64,000 nucleotides of DNA from Bordetella genomosp. 10 (lineage in GTDB: Bacteria > Pseudomonadota > Gammaproteobacteria > Burkholderiales > Burkholderiaceae_B): contig NZ_NEVM01000005.1 in assembly GCF_002261225.1 (NCBI RefSeq), positions 62,001-126,000 on the forward strand, given 5' to 3'. Positions 1-8,626 of this stretch are shown piece by piece. Under the pieces are notes generated by a model that saw only the letters and a list, made by a program, of their open reading frames with translations, searched no databases and had not been told where the DNA came from. Positions within the stretch are counted from its first letter, which is position 1, and each line of letters opens with the position of its first letter. Position numbers and translations under genes: made by a program.

Positions 1-48
1 TCGTTTGAGCGGCATTCTAGGAATAAGAATAGTCGCTCGCAAGCAAAA

Positions 49-107
49 TTTCATGTTGCGGTACGGCATTTCATAATGCGAAACCGCATATTATCGCGAT
101 GCGAAAT
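49..107. promoter_or_regulatory. Clustered palindromes upstream of the sensor-kinase gene
   Basis: Positions 69-83 read TTTCATAATGCGAAA, a TTTC...GAAA palindrome. A related copy, TTTCATGTTGCGGTA, lies 20 bp earlier at 49-63. CGCAT (85-89) and ATGCG (99-103) flank a third dyad containing ATCGCGAT. Two TTTC/GAAA-type dyads 20 bp apart resemble IclR-family operators. They could serve a divergent gene beyond the left edge or the kinase gene starting at 145. The regulator assignment is inference. Confidence 0.4.
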
Positions 108-144
108 GACCAGCTAAAATGCCGGCAGTCTTTTCGGTACAGCC

Positions 145-1899
145 ATGGCCAGCGCCCCCAAGTCGAACATCCCCACGCCGTTCCACGATCACGCCCGCCT
201 GCGCCGGCGCGGCTTGTACTGGCTGACGCCCGTCCTCGTGCTGGTGCTCTATATATGCGTGATGGCGGTCTTCTTCTGGCTCCAGCGCATCCACGACGAC
301 AGCGTCATGTTCGTCACCATCGACCAGGAGATGCGCCAGCAGCGCCTGCTGTGGGTGGTGCTGGCGCTGTCCTGCGTGATCGTGATCAGCCTGCTGATGC
401 TCTGGCGCTATACCCGCTTCCGTTCGCACGCCGAGGCCGCCCTGATCGCCGAGACCGGCTTTCGCCGCGCCATGGAGAACTCCATGTCCACCGGCATGCG
501 CGTGCTGGACATGGAAGGCCGCATCTCCTACGTCAACCCGGCCTTCTGCCGGATGATAGGCTGGAACGAAGCCGACCTGATCGGCCGCAGCCCGCCCTTC
601 CCCTACTGGGTGCCGGGACGCCATGAGCAGCACCAGCACACCCTGGACATCCTGACCTCGGGCAAGACGCCCAGCAGCGGCCTGGAGGTGGAGGCGCAGC
701 GGCGCGACGGCTCGCGCTTCACCGCGCGCATGTACGTTTCGCCCCTGCTGGACCCCAGCGGCAACCAGATCGGCTGGATGACCTCCATGACCGACATCAC
801 CGAGCCCAAGCGTATCCGCGAGGCCCTGACCGCCGCCCACGAGCGCTTCATGACGGTGCTGGAAGGCCTGGACGACGCCATTTCGGTGACCGCCGACACC
901 CATGACGGCCTGGAGCTGCTGTTCGCGAACCGGACCTACCGCCGCGTCTTCGGCGCCCAGACCGGCGGCCACGACGAATTGCTGGCCGGCCGGCGCGGCC
1001 GCTTCACCGACGAATCGGTGGAGGTCTTCTCGCCCTCGGTGCAGCGCTGGTTCGAAGTGCATCACCGCATGCTGGCCTGGACCGACGGCCGCCGCGTGCG
1101 CCTGCAGGTGGCGCGCGACATCACCGAGCGCCGCAACCACGAGGAAGCGTCGCGCGTGCAGCAGGAAAAGATCCAGTTGACCAGCCGCCTGACCACCATG
1201 GGCGAAATGGCCTCGTCCCTGGCCCACGAACTGAACCAGCCGCTGACGGCCATCGCCAACTACAGCATGGGCGCGGTGGCCCTGGTCAAGGCCGGCCACA
1301 CCAACCCGCGCATGCTGCTGCCGGCGCTGGAAAAAGCCGCCGCGCAGGCCCAGCGCGCCGGCAAGATCATCAGCCGCATCCGCGAATTCGTGAAGCGCAG
1401 CGAGCCGCGGCGCCAGCGCGTGGCCATCGGCGGCATCGTGGAAAACGCCATCGGCTTCGCCGAAATCGACGCCCGCAAACGCCGCATCCGCATCGAAAGC
1501 TTCGTGCCGTCGAACGCGCCCGAAGTGCTGGCCGACCCCATCCTCATCGAGCAGGTGCTGTTGAACCTGCTGAAGAACGGGCTGGAGGCCATGGAGAACA
1601 GCGAATCCGACGAGCTGAAGGTCGCCGTCATTCCGCACGAGCAGCACCTGGAGGTCGCCGTGGTCGACCGCGGCCATGGCCTGGCCGACCCGGAACGCCT
1701 GTTCGAACCCTTTTTCAGCACCAAATCCCAGGGCCTGGGGATGGGGTTGAATATCTGCCGTACCATTATCGAATCGCACCACGGCCGCCTTTGGGCCGAT
1801 CCCAACCCGGCAGGCGGCACCATATTCCGCTTTACCCTGCCCTGCGCCGCGCCACAATCGCAGTCGCAATCTGACCAGTCCGAGGAGCTCCACGCATGA
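145..1899 (+). CDS. PAS-domain sensor histidine kinase
   Basis: A 584-residue inner-membrane two-component kinase. Two hydrophobic segments (about residues 24-46 and 69-88) enclose a very short periplasmic loop. A PAS domain follows at about 105-220, and a second PAS-like region at about 230-330. The HisKA box MASSLAHELNQPLTAI carries phospho-acceptor His361, and the HATPase domain has the N box (LLNLLKNGLEAM) and G boxes (DRGHGLADP, GLGMGLNI). The architecture resembles DctS/FixL-type kinases paired with FixJ-like regulators. The stop overlaps the next ATG by 4 bp, so the two genes are coupled. The short loop suggests that sensing is through PAS or the membrane rather than a periplasmic domain. 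The ligand is unknown. The start at 145 is the first in-frame ATG preceding the first membrane segment. Confidence 0.9.
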   Translation: MASAPKSNIPTPFHDHARLRRRGLYWLTPVLVLVLYICVMAVFFWLQRIHDDSVMFVTIDQEMRQQRLLWVVLALSCVIVISLLMLWRYTRFRSHAEAALIAETGFRRAMENSMSTGMRVLDMEGRISYVNPAFCRMIGWNEADLIGRSPPFPYWVPGRHEQHQHTLDILTSGKTPSSGLEVEAQRRDGSRFTARMYVSPLLDPSGNQIGWMTSMTDITEPKRIREALTAAHERFMTVLEGLDDAISVTADTHDGLELLFANRTYRRVFGAQTGGHDELLAGRRGRFTDESVEVFSPSVQRWFEVHHRMLAWTDGRRVRLQVARDITERRNHEEASRVQQEKIQLTSRLTTMGEMASSLAHELNQPLTAIANYSMGAVALVKAGHTNPRMLLPALEKAAAQAQRAGKIISRIREFVKRSEPRRQRVAIGGIVENAIGFAEIDARKRRIRIESFVPSNAPEVLADPILIEQVLLNLLKNGLEAMENSESDELKVAVIPHEQHLEVAVVDRGHGLADPERLFEPFFSTKSQGLGMGLNICRTIIESHHGRLWADPNPAGGTIFRFTLPCAAPQSQSQSDQSEELHA

Positions 1900-2522
1900 A
1901 CACCCCAATTCCGTCGAGCACGGTTTACATCGTCGACGACGACGAAGCCGTCCGCGATTCCCTGCGCTGGCTGCTGGAGGCCAATGGCTATCGCGTGCGC
2001 GCCTACCCCAGCGCCGAGAATTTCCTGGAAGACTACGACCCCAACCTGGTCGGCGTGCTGATCGCCGACGTGCGCATGCCCGGCATGAGCGGCCTGGAAC
2101 TGCAGGAACAGCTCATCGCCCGCCAGGCGCCGCTGCCCATCGTCTTCATCACCGGCCACGGCGACGTGCCGATGGCCGTGACCACGATGAAGAAAGGCGC
2201 CATCGACTTCCTGGAAAAACCCTTCAACGAATCGGACCTGCGCGAAATCGTCGCGCGCATGCTGGAACAGGCGACGCAGCGCGTGTCCAAGTTCCAGGCG
2301 CAGCGCGACCATGAAGCCATGCTGGCGCGCCTGACCGCGCGCGAACAGCAGGTCCTGGAGCGCATCGTCGCCGGCCGCCTGAACAAGCAGATCGCCGACG
2401 ACCTGGGCATCAGCATCAAGACCGTGGAAGCGCATCGCGCGAACATCATGGAAAAACTGGAAGTCACGACCGTGGCCGACCTGATGAAGGTGGCCCTGGC
2501 GAAACCCGAGGCGCACGCATGA
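1896..2522 (+). CDS. FixJ/NarL-type response regulator
   Basis: A 208-residue two-domain regulator. The receiver domain has the acidic patch VDDDEAV, phospho-acceptor Asp58 in [11 protein letters not shown], the Thr of FITGHGD and the Lys of EKPF. The C-terminal LuxR-type helix-turn-helix is typical ([22 protein letters not shown], then [17 protein letters not shown]). It overlaps the kinase gene (ATGA at 1896-1899) and folD (ATGA at 2519-2522), so all three are likely one transcript. It is presumably phosphorylated by the upstream PAS kinase. The target genes are not evident. Linkage to folD may be no more than transcriptional. Confidence 0.93.
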   Translation: MNTPIPSSTVYIVDDDEAVRDSLRWLLEANGYRVRAYPSAENFLEDYDPNLVGVLIADVRMPGMSGLELQEQLIARQAPLPIVFITGHGDVPMAVTTMKKGAIDFLEKPFNESDLREIVARMLEQATQRVSKFQAQRDHEAMLARLTAREQQVLERIVAGRLNKQIADDLGISIKTVEAHRANIMEKLEVTTVADLMKVALAKPEAHA

Positions 2523-3367
2523 CGGCACGTATCATCGACGGCGCGGCGCTGTCGCAGAAAATCCGCGAGGAAGTCGCGCAGCGCGTGGCGAAACTGGCCG
2601 CGACCGGCGTGCGTCCGGGCCTGGCGGTGGTGCTGGTGGGCGACGATCCCGCCTCCCAGGTCTACGTGCGCAACAAGGTGGCGGCCTGCGAGAAGGCCGG
2701 CCTGCACTCCGTCAAGGAACAGTACCCGGCCAGCATGAGCGAGGCCGAACTGCTGCAACGCATCGAAGTCCTCAACGGCGACCCGACCATCCACGGCATC
2801 CTGGTGCAATTGCCGCTGCCGCCGCACATGGACAGCCACAAGGTGATCGAGGCGATCGCCGCGGAAAAGGACGTGGACGGCTTCCACATCAGCAACGCCG
2901 GCCTGCTGATGACCGGCCAGCCGCTGTTCCGCCCCTGCACGCCCTACGGCGTGATGAAGATGCTGGAAGCGGAAAACGTGCCCCTGCGCGGCGCCGAAGC
3001 GGTGATCGTGGGCGCCAGCAATATCGTCGGCAAGCCCATGGCCATGCTGCTGCTGGCCGCCGGCGCCACCGTGACGCTGTGCAATTCGAAGACGCGCGAC
3101 CTGGGCGCGCAGACCCGCCGCGCCGACGTGCTGGTGGTGGCCACCGGCAAGGCGGGCATCGTCAAGGGCGACATGATCAAGCCGGGCGCGGTGGTGATCG
3201 ACGTGGGCATCAACCGCGGCGCCGACGGCAAGCTGTGCGGCGACGTGGATTTCGCCTCGGCGCGCGAAGTGGCCGGCGCCATCACGCCGGTGCCCGGCGG
3301 CGTCGGCCCGATGACCATCGCCATGCTGCTGGTGAACACGGTCGAAGCCGCCGAACGGCTGGGGTAG
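2519..3367 (+). CDS. folD: Bifunctional methylenetetrahydrofolate dehydrogenase/methenyltetrahydrofolate cyclohydrolase
   Basis: A 282-residue cytosolic enzyme interconverting 5,10-methylene-, methenyl- and 10-formyl-tetrahydrofolate with NADP, feeding purine and formyl-Met synthesis. Family signatures are present: [13 protein letters not shown] with the catalytic Lys, the KDVDGFH loop, the [14 protein letters not shown] nucleotide-binding segment, VVIDVGIN, and the C-terminal [13 protein letters not shown]. The length matches the family. The start codon overlaps the response-regulator stop. A 3079-frame extension into the next gene is only the open upstream part of that reading frame. Confidence 0.97.
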   Translation: MTARIIDGAALSQKIREEVAQRVAKLAATGVRPGLAVVLVGDDPASQVYVRNKVAACEKAGLHSVKEQYPASMSEAELLQRIEVLNGDPTIHGILVQLPLPPHMDSHKVIEAIAAEKDVDGFHISNAGLLMTGQPLFRPCTPYGVMKMLEAENVPLRGAEAVIVGASNIVGKPMAMLLLAAGATVTLCNSKTRDLGAQTRRADVLVVATGKAGIVKGDMIKPGAVVIDVGINRGADGKLCGDVDFASAREVAGAITPVPGGVGPMTIAMLLVNTVEAAERLG

Positions 3368-3486
3368 AAGGCCGCCCGCGCCCGCGGCGGGGCCGGCATC
3401 GGCGGTGTTTCCACCACCCGGTCCGGCCTTGCAGGAATGGCGGCCGCCCCCATTTGAAGTACACATTCGTTTTCCCGGAATCCGTC

Positions 3487-5571
3487 ATGAGCAGCAATCC
3501 CCTCCTCGCCCCCGTGCAAGACCTGGTCGACTACGCGGCCATCCAACCGGCGCACGTGGTGCCGGCGGTGGACGAACTGCTGACGGTGGCGCGCGCCGCC
3601 GTCGAAAAGGCCGCCGATCCCGCGCTGCCGGCGACCTGGGAAGCGGTGGTCGAGCCGCTGGATTCCGCCTCCGAGCGCCTGTGGCGCGCCTGGTCGGTGG
3701 CGGGACACCTGAACGCCGTGGTCAACACGCCCGCGCTGCGCGAGGCCTATAACGCCGCCCTGCCCAAGGTCACCGAGTTCTCGACCTGGGTCGGCCTGCA
3801 CGAGGGCTTGTACAAGCAATACCAGCGCCTGCGCGCCGCGCCGGATTTCGACGGCTGGAGCCCCGTGCGGCGCCGCATCGTCGACCTGGCCCTGCGCGAC
3901 TTCCGCCTGGGCGGCGTCGAGCTGCAAGGCGAGGCGCGCGAACGCTATGCCGAAATTTCCGACCGCGAGGCCCAGGTCTCGCAGAAATTCTCCGAGAACG
4001 TCCTCGACGCCATCGACGCCTGGTCGCTGCTGATCGAGGACGAAAGCCGTCTGGCGGGCATCCCCGCCGACGTCCTGGACGCCGCGCGCGAAGCGGCCCA
4101 GGCCGACGGCCAGGCCGGCTGGAAGCTGACGCTGAAAATGCCCTGCTACCTGCCCGTCATGCAGTACGCGCGCGACCGCGCGCTGCGCGAGACGCTGTAC
4201 CGCGCCTACGGCACGGTCGCGTCCGAACAGGGCGACGCCCGCTACGACAACTCGCCGCTGATCGAGGAGCTGCTGAACCTGCGCGCCGAGGAAGCCCGCC
4301 TGCTCGGGTACGGCAATTTCGCCGAACTGCGCCTGCAGACCCGCATGGCGCGCAGCGCGGCCCAGGTGGCGGAATTCCTGCGCGACCTCGCCGGCCGCGC
4401 CCGTCCCTACGCGCAGCGTGACTTGGCCCAGGTGCGCGAATTCGCCGCCCGCGAACTGGGCCTGACGGACCTGCAGCCCTGGGACCTGCCCTATGCCTCC
4501 GAACGCCTGCGCGAGACGCGCTACGCCTATTCGGAAGACGAGATCAAGCAGTACTTCACCGAACCGCGCGTGCTGGCCGGCCTGTTCGACGTCATCCAGA
4601 CCCTGTTCAACGTGCGCCTGCGCGAAACGCCGGTGTCGGCCTGGCATGCGGACGCGCGCGGCGTGCGCGTGGAACGGCCCGACGGCGCGCTGGTCGGCTA
4701 TCTGTATCTGGACCTCTATGCCCGCGCCGGCAAGCAAGGCGGCGCCTGGGTCGACAGCGAGCGCAGCCGCCGCGTGGCCGCGGGCAGCCTGCAGACGCCG
4801 GTCGTCTACCTAACCTGCAATTTCTCGCGCCCGGCCGGCGCCAAGGACGGCAAGGGCGGCAAGGCCGCGCTGCTGACGCACGACGACGTCATCACCCTCT
4901 TCCACGAAACCGGCCACGCCCTGCACGCGCTGCTGTCGGAAGTGGACGAGCCCGGCGCCGCCGCGTTCGCCAGCGTGGAATGGGACGCCATCGAGCTGCC
5001 GTCGCAGTTCATGGAGAACTTCTGCTGGGAATGGCCGGTGGTGCAGCAACTGTCCGCGCACGTCGAGACCGGCGAACCGCTGCCGCGCGCGCTGTTCGAC
5101 AAGCTGCTGGCGGCGCGCAATTACCAGAGCGGCATGCAGACGGTGCGCCAGATCGAATTCGCGCTGTTCGACATGCTGCTGCACGACAAGGCGCAGGGCG
5201 CGCCCATCGCCGACGTGCTGGCGCTGCTGCAAACGGTGCGCGACGAGGTCGCGGTGTTCTCGCCGCCCTCCTGGCACCGCATGCCGCACAGCTTCTCGCA
5301 CCTGTTCGCGGGCGGCTACGGCGCCGGCTACTACAGCTACAAGTGGGCGGAAGTGCTGTCGGCCGATGCCTACGAGGCCTTCGAGGAGGCGGCGCGCGCG
5401 ACCGGCCAGGGCACGCTGGACGCCGCCACGGGCGACCGCTTCCGCCGCGAGATCCTCGCGGTCGGCGGCGGGCGGCCCGCGGCCGAGTCCTTCAAGGCTT
5501 TCCGCGGCCGCGAGCCGCGCATCGATGCCCTGCTGCGCCACAGCGGCATGGCGACGGCGCAGGCGGCCTGA
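3487..5571 (+). CDS. prlC: M3-family oligopeptidase A
   Basis: A 694-residue cytosolic zinc metallopeptidase of the thimet/oligopeptidase A family, degrading short peptides including cleaved signal peptides. The zinc motif is His473-Glu-Thr-Gly-His477 (LFHETGHALHALL), followed by the third-ligand region ELPSQFMENFCWE and the C-terminal substrate loop FAGGYGAGYYSYKWAE. The ATG at 3487 begins MSSNPLLAPVQDLVDYA, the usual N-terminus; the reading frame is open upstream but overlaps folD. The next gene begins 1 bp after the stop, suggesting co-transcription. Confidence 0.95.
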   Translation: MSSNPLLAPVQDLVDYAAIQPAHVVPAVDELLTVARAAVEKAADPALPATWEAVVEPLDSASERLWRAWSVAGHLNAVVNTPALREAYNAALPKVTEFSTWVGLHEGLYKQYQRLRAAPDFDGWSPVRRRIVDLALRDFRLGGVELQGEARERYAEISDREAQVSQKFSENVLDAIDAWSLLIEDESRLAGIPADVLDAAREAAQADGQAGWKLTLKMPCYLPVMQYARDRALRETLYRAYGTVASEQGDARYDNSPLIEELLNLRAEEARLLGYGNFAELRLQTRMARSAAQVAEFLRDLAGRARPYAQRDLAQVREFAARELGLTDLQPWDLPYASERLRETRYAYSEDEIKQYFTEPRVLAGLFDVIQTLFNVRLRETPVSAWHADARGVRVERPDGALVGYLYLDLYARAGKQGGAWVDSERSRRVAAGSLQTPVVYLTCNFSRPAGAKDGKGGKAALLTHDDVITLFHETGHALHALLSEVDEPGAAAFASVEWDAIELPSQFMENFCWEWPVVQQLSAHVETGEPLPRALFDKLLAARNYQSGMQTVRQIEFALFDMLLHDKAQGAPIADVLALLQTVRDEVAVFSPPSWHRMPHSFSHLFAGGYGAGYYSYKWAEVLSADAYEAFEEAARATGQGTLDAATGDRFRREILAVGGGRPAAESFKAFRGREPRIDALLRHSGMATAQAA

Positions 5572-5572
5572 G

Positions 5573-6262
5573 ATGGCGGCGCGCCGTCGGCCGGGGTTGA
5601 TGGGGGCGGCGGGCCGCCTGCTGCCGGGCGTGTCGCTGACGGGCGCGCTGCTGACCGGCGCGCCGGCGCTGGCGGCGCAGCAGGCGCAGATGGCGCAGGC
5701 ACAGGCAACGCAGGGGGCGCAGATGCAGGCGCAGGCGCAGCCCGCGCGGGTCGTCTACGACATCGCCGGCCACCTGCCCGACCTGCGTTTTTCGCTGTCG
5801 GGCGCGCAAGGCAAGACCGTCACCGACGCCGACGTGCGGGGGCGCACGGTGCTGCTGTTCTTCGGCTACGCCAACTGCCCCGACGTCTGCCCCACCACCA
5901 TGGCCCAGTTGACCGACGTGCTGGGCCAGTTGGGCGAGGACGCGGCCAAGGTGGAGATCCTGTTCGTCAGCGTCGACCCGCATCGCGATACCCCCGATCG
6001 TTTGCAAGCGTATGTGAACGCCTTCAATCATTCGACCATCGGCCTGACCGGCACCGACAGCCAGATCGCCGACCTCGCGCGCCGCTACCGCGTCTCCTAC
6101 CAGATCGAGAAGCCGCGTCCCGGCGCCGACCCCACGGTCTACAACGTCGCCCACAGCCGCGGCGTGTTCGTCTTCGACGCCCAGGGCCGCGCGCGCCTGC
6201 TGCTCGCCGACAGCGCCGACACCGCGCAGATCGTGCAGGGCCTGAAGCCGCTGCTCAAATAG
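5573..6262 (+). CDS. SCO1/SenC-family copper chaperone or thiol-redox protein
   Basis: A 229-residue exported protein with a thioredoxin fold. An N-terminal hydrophobic signal segment (about 15-36, ending ALAA) precedes a Gln/Ala-rich stretch and the SCO domain. The family's copper ligands are visible: Cys102-Pro-Asp-Val-Cys106 in YANCPDVCPTT and His194 in VAHSRGVF. SCO proteins deliver copper to the CuA centre of cytochrome oxidase. The ATG at 5573 is 1 bp after prlC; an alternative ATG lies at 5600. The Gln-rich linker (QQAQMAQAQATQGAQMQAQA) between the signal and the domain is unusually repetitive. No oxidase genes are adjacent, so the partner is unknown. Confidence 0.88.
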   Translation: MAARRRPGLMGAAGRLLPGVSLTGALLTGAPALAAQQAQMAQAQATQGAQMQAQAQPARVVYDIAGHLPDLRFSLSGAQGKTVTDADVRGRTVLLFFGYANCPDVCPTTMAQLTDVLGQLGEDAAKVEILFVSVDPHRDTPDRLQAYVNAFNHSTIGLTGTDSQIADLARRYRVSYQIEKPRPGADPTVYNVAHSRGVFVFDAQGRARLLLADSADTAQIVQGLKPLLK

Positions 6263-6392
6263 AATAGAGGGGCGCGACGATGCACGCCCCCCTTTCCCCG
6301 GATTCGATTTATTACAACCGCCGGGCATGACCCGTGCTTATGATCGCGCTGTTTTACCCCCCGCCAACACGCATACACACCAGGAGCACGGC

Positions 6393-6641
6393 ATGGACAT
6401 CATCATCATGATCATTGTGGGTTTCATCGTCGGCTTGATCGCCCGCGCGATCATGCCCGGAGACCAGCCCATGGGCATCATCCTGACCACCATACTCGGC
6501 ATCGTCGGCTCCATCGTGGCCGGCTTCCTCGGCCGCACCCTGGGCTGGTACGCCCCGGGCCAGCCCGTCGGCTGGATCGCCTCGGTGGTCGGCGCCATCA
6601 TCGTGCTTTTCATCGTCGGCCTGGTCCGGCGCCGCGCCTGA
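6393..6641 (+). CDS. GlsB/YeaQ/YmgE-family stress-response membrane protein
   Basis: An 82-residue, almost entirely hydrophobic protein with three predicted membrane segments and the family's glycine-rich pattern (FIVGLIARAIMPG at about 8-20, LGIVGSIVAGFLGR at about 36-49). The start at 6393 is favoured over the longer frame because AGGAG lies at 6382-6386. E. coli YeaQ/YmgE relatives are stress-induced inner-membrane proteins of unknown biochemistry. It appears to be a stand-alone gene. Confidence 0.88.
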   Translation: MDIIIMIIVGFIVGLIARAIMPGDQPMGIILTTILGIVGSIVAGFLGRTLGWYAPGQPVGWIASVVGAIIVLFIVGLVRRRA

Positions 6642-6655
6642 AGTCCGGCATAGGG

Positions 6656-6810
6656 GAGCCCACCCCCTACCGCGCTACGCGCGGCCCCCTCAAGGGGGCG
6701 ACACCGGCGGACCGGGGAACCCGGCTCCGCGGTGTCTTCGATGGGCTTTGCTTCTTTTTTGGCGCCGGGCCTCCAGGGGAGGCCCACCCCGCACCCGCTT
6801 CGCGGGTGCA
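6656..6810. repeat. Compound hairpin-rich intergenic element
   Basis: The gap between two convergent genes is made of consecutive short GC hairpins: CCGCGC-TAC-GCGCGG (6670-6684), GCCCCC-TCAA-GGGGGC (6684-6699), GACACCG...CGGTGTC (about 6699-6736), GGGCCTCC-AGG-GGAGGCCC (6767-6785) and GCACCCGC-TTC-GCGGGTGC (6791-6809). The last two have 8-bp perfect stems with 3-nt loops. The structure is like dispersed REP/BIME-type extragenic elements and could also terminate both flanking genes. Only one copy is in this window, so a dispersed family is inference. Confidence 0.55.
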
Positions 6811-6818
6811 TTTCACTT

Positions 6819-7730
6819 TCAGCTAGCCTCGCCGGCGCGGCCGGCGATGAGCGCCCGCAGCCACGCATGCCCCGGGTCCCGATGGCTGCGCTCGTGCCAG
6901 AACATGGCCATTTCATAGCCTTGCACCGCCACCGGCGGCGCCACCACCCGTAGCCCGGCCGCCGCCCGCAGCAGGCGCTCCGGCAGCATCGCCACCAGGT
7001 CCGTGCGCGCCAGCACCGCCGTCACGAAAAGGAAATGCGGCACCGACAAGGCGACGCGGCGCTGCAAGCCCATCTCCGCCAGCACGCGATCCGTGACGCC
7101 GTGGAAACCGCCGCCGTCGGGCGAGACGACCACGTGCTCCAGGGCGCAGAACTGCTTGAGGCCCAGCCGCCGCCGCAAGCCGGGATGCCCCGCCCGCCCG
7201 GCCAGGACGTAGCGTTCGCGAAACAGGAACCGCCGGTGCAGATGCGCCGGGGTCTCCGCCTCATCCCAAATGTGGAATCCGAGATCGATGTCCCCCTTCT
7301 CCATCTGGGCCGCCAGCCGCGGCGGCGCGAGCTCCAGCACGGCCAGGCGGCAACGCGGCGCCGCCGCATACAGGTCCGCCAGGAGCGGCAGCAGGACCGT
7401 GGTCTCGCTGTAGTCCGTGGCGGCGATGCGCCAGCTCGCCGCGGCCTGGGCGGGATCGAAGGCTTCGGGCGGCGCGATGGTGCCCGCCAGCACCCGCAGG
7501 GCTTCGCGCAAGGGTTCGCGCAGCGCCAGGGCCCGCGCCGTCGGCCGCATGCCGCGCGGCCCGGGCAGCAGCAAGGGATCGTCGAAGATTTCCCGCAGCT
7601 TGGCCAGTTGCACGCTGACGGTGGGCTGCGCCAGGAACAGGCGCTGCGCCGCCCGCGTGACGTTCAACTCCGCCAGCAAGGCGTCCAGCGTGACCAGCAG
7701 GTTCAGGTCGATGCGCCTGAGATTGTCCAT
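6819..7730 (-). CDS. LysR-family transcriptional regulator
   Basis: A 303-residue LysR regulator. The N-terminal helix-turn-helix is clear (DLNLLVTLDALLAELNVTRAAQRLFLAQPTVSVQLAKL), followed by the substrate-binding domain (about residues 90-300). The LNLLVTLDALL opening is typical of the NodD/SyrM/LeuO-like branch, which often responds to aromatic ligands. It is divergent from the flavoprotein gene at 7821, with two dyads in the 90-bp gap. Control of that gene is the natural inference. The ATG at 7730 has AGG about 7 nt upstream. Confidence 0.93.
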   Translation of the reverse strand: MDNLRRIDLNLLVTLDALLAELNVTRAAQRLFLAQPTVSVQLAKLREIFDDPLLLPGPRGMRPTARALALREPLREALRVLAGTIAPPEAFDPAQAAASWRIAATDYSETTVLLPLLADLYAAAPRCRLAVLELAPPRLAAQMEKGDIDLGFHIWDEAETPAHLHRRFLFRERYVLAGRAGHPGLRRRLGLKQFCALEHVVVSPDGGGFHGVTDRVLAEMGLQRRVALSVPHFLFVTAVLARTDLVAMLPERLLRAAAGLRVVAPPVAVQGYEMAMFWHERSHRDPGHAWLRALIAGRAGEAS

Positions 7731-7741
7731 GGCAATACCTG

Positions 7742-7778
7742 GAATTTCAGAAATTCATTTCCAATATAGCGTGGAAAT
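7742..7778. promoter_or_regulatory. Candidate LysR operator in divergent gap
   Basis: Two perfect dyads lie between lysR and the divergent flavoprotein gene: GAATTT-CAG-AAATTC (7742-7756) and ATTTCC-N10-GGAAAT (7757-7778). They abut each other, as LysR recognition and activation sites often do. They are probably the operator controlling both promoters. No separate promoter elements could be fixed with confidence. Confidence 0.55.
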
Positions 7779-7820
7779 TCCTAAGCTGGACGCATCTTCA
7801 ACCTTCACTGGAAATGCGCC

Positions 7821-8609
7821 ATGAACATCCTGCTTGTCTACGCCCACCCCGAACCCCGCTCCCTCACGGGCGCCCTGAAGGACTTCGCCGTCCAACACCT
7901 GCGGGGACGCGAACATGCCGTCCAGGTGTCGGACCTGTATGCGATGGGATGGAAGGCGGCGCTGGACGGCGCCGACCGCCTGGACCGCGACCCGGCCGCG
8001 CGCTTCGACGCCTCGCTCGATTCCCAATATGCCTATGCGCACGGCACGCAAAGCGCCGACATCGCCGCCGAGCAGGACAAGCTGCGCTGGGCCGACGCCG
8101 TGCTCTTTCATTTCCCGCTCTGGTGGTTTTCCATGCCGGCCATCATGAAGGGCTGGTTCGAACGGGTCTATGCCTACGGGTTCGGCTACGGGGTCGGCGA
8201 GCATTCCGACAAGCGCTGGGGGGACCGCTACGGCGAAGGCATGCTGGCCGGCAAGCGCGCCATGCTGGTGGTGACGACGGGCGGCTGGACGCCGCACTAC
8301 GGGCCGCGCGGCATCAACGGCCCGCTGGGCGATCTGCTCTTTCCCATCCACCACGGCATGCTGTTCTATCCGGGTTTCGACGTGCTGCCGCCCTTCGCCG
8401 TCCATCGGACGGGCCGCATGGACGATGCGCGCTACGCGGAAACGACGGCCGCGCTCGCGCAGCGCCTGGACACGCTGTGGACGCAGGCGCCCATTCCCTT
8501 CCGCCGCCAGAATGCCGGCGATTACCTGATCCCGGAACTGACGCTGCGGCCGGAGCTGGCGCCGGGGGTGGTCGGGTATGCCGCCCACCTCGCCGACGAC
8601 CCCGCCTAG
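7821..8609 (+). CDS. NAD(P)H-dependent flavodoxin-fold oxidoreductase (quinone reductase type)
   Basis: A 262-residue cytosolic flavoprotein of the flavodoxin_2 family (NQO1/KefF/MdaB-like), expected to reduce quinones or electrophiles by two electrons using NAD(P)H. The N-terminus MNILLVYAHPEPRSLTGAL is the FMN/FAD phosphate loop. Family hallmarks FHFPLWWFSMPAIMKGWFER and VTTGGW follow. The gene starts 90 bp from the divergent lysR, the usual layout for an inducible quinone reductase. The start has GGAAA about 7 nt upstream. The inducer and true substrate are unknown. Confidence 0.88.
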   Translation: MNILLVYAHPEPRSLTGALKDFAVQHLRGREHAVQVSDLYAMGWKAALDGADRLDRDPAARFDASLDSQYAYAHGTQSADIAAEQDKLRWADAVLFHFPLWWFSMPAIMKGWFERVYAYGFGYGVGEHSDKRWGDRYGEGMLAGKRAMLVVTTGGWTPHYGPRGINGPLGDLLFPIHHGMLFYPGFDVLPPFAVHRTGRMDDARYAETTAALAQRLDTLWTQAPIPFRRQNAGDYLIPELTLRPELAPGVVGYAAHLADDPA

Positions 8610-8626
8610 GCGAGGCGCGCGCCGGA

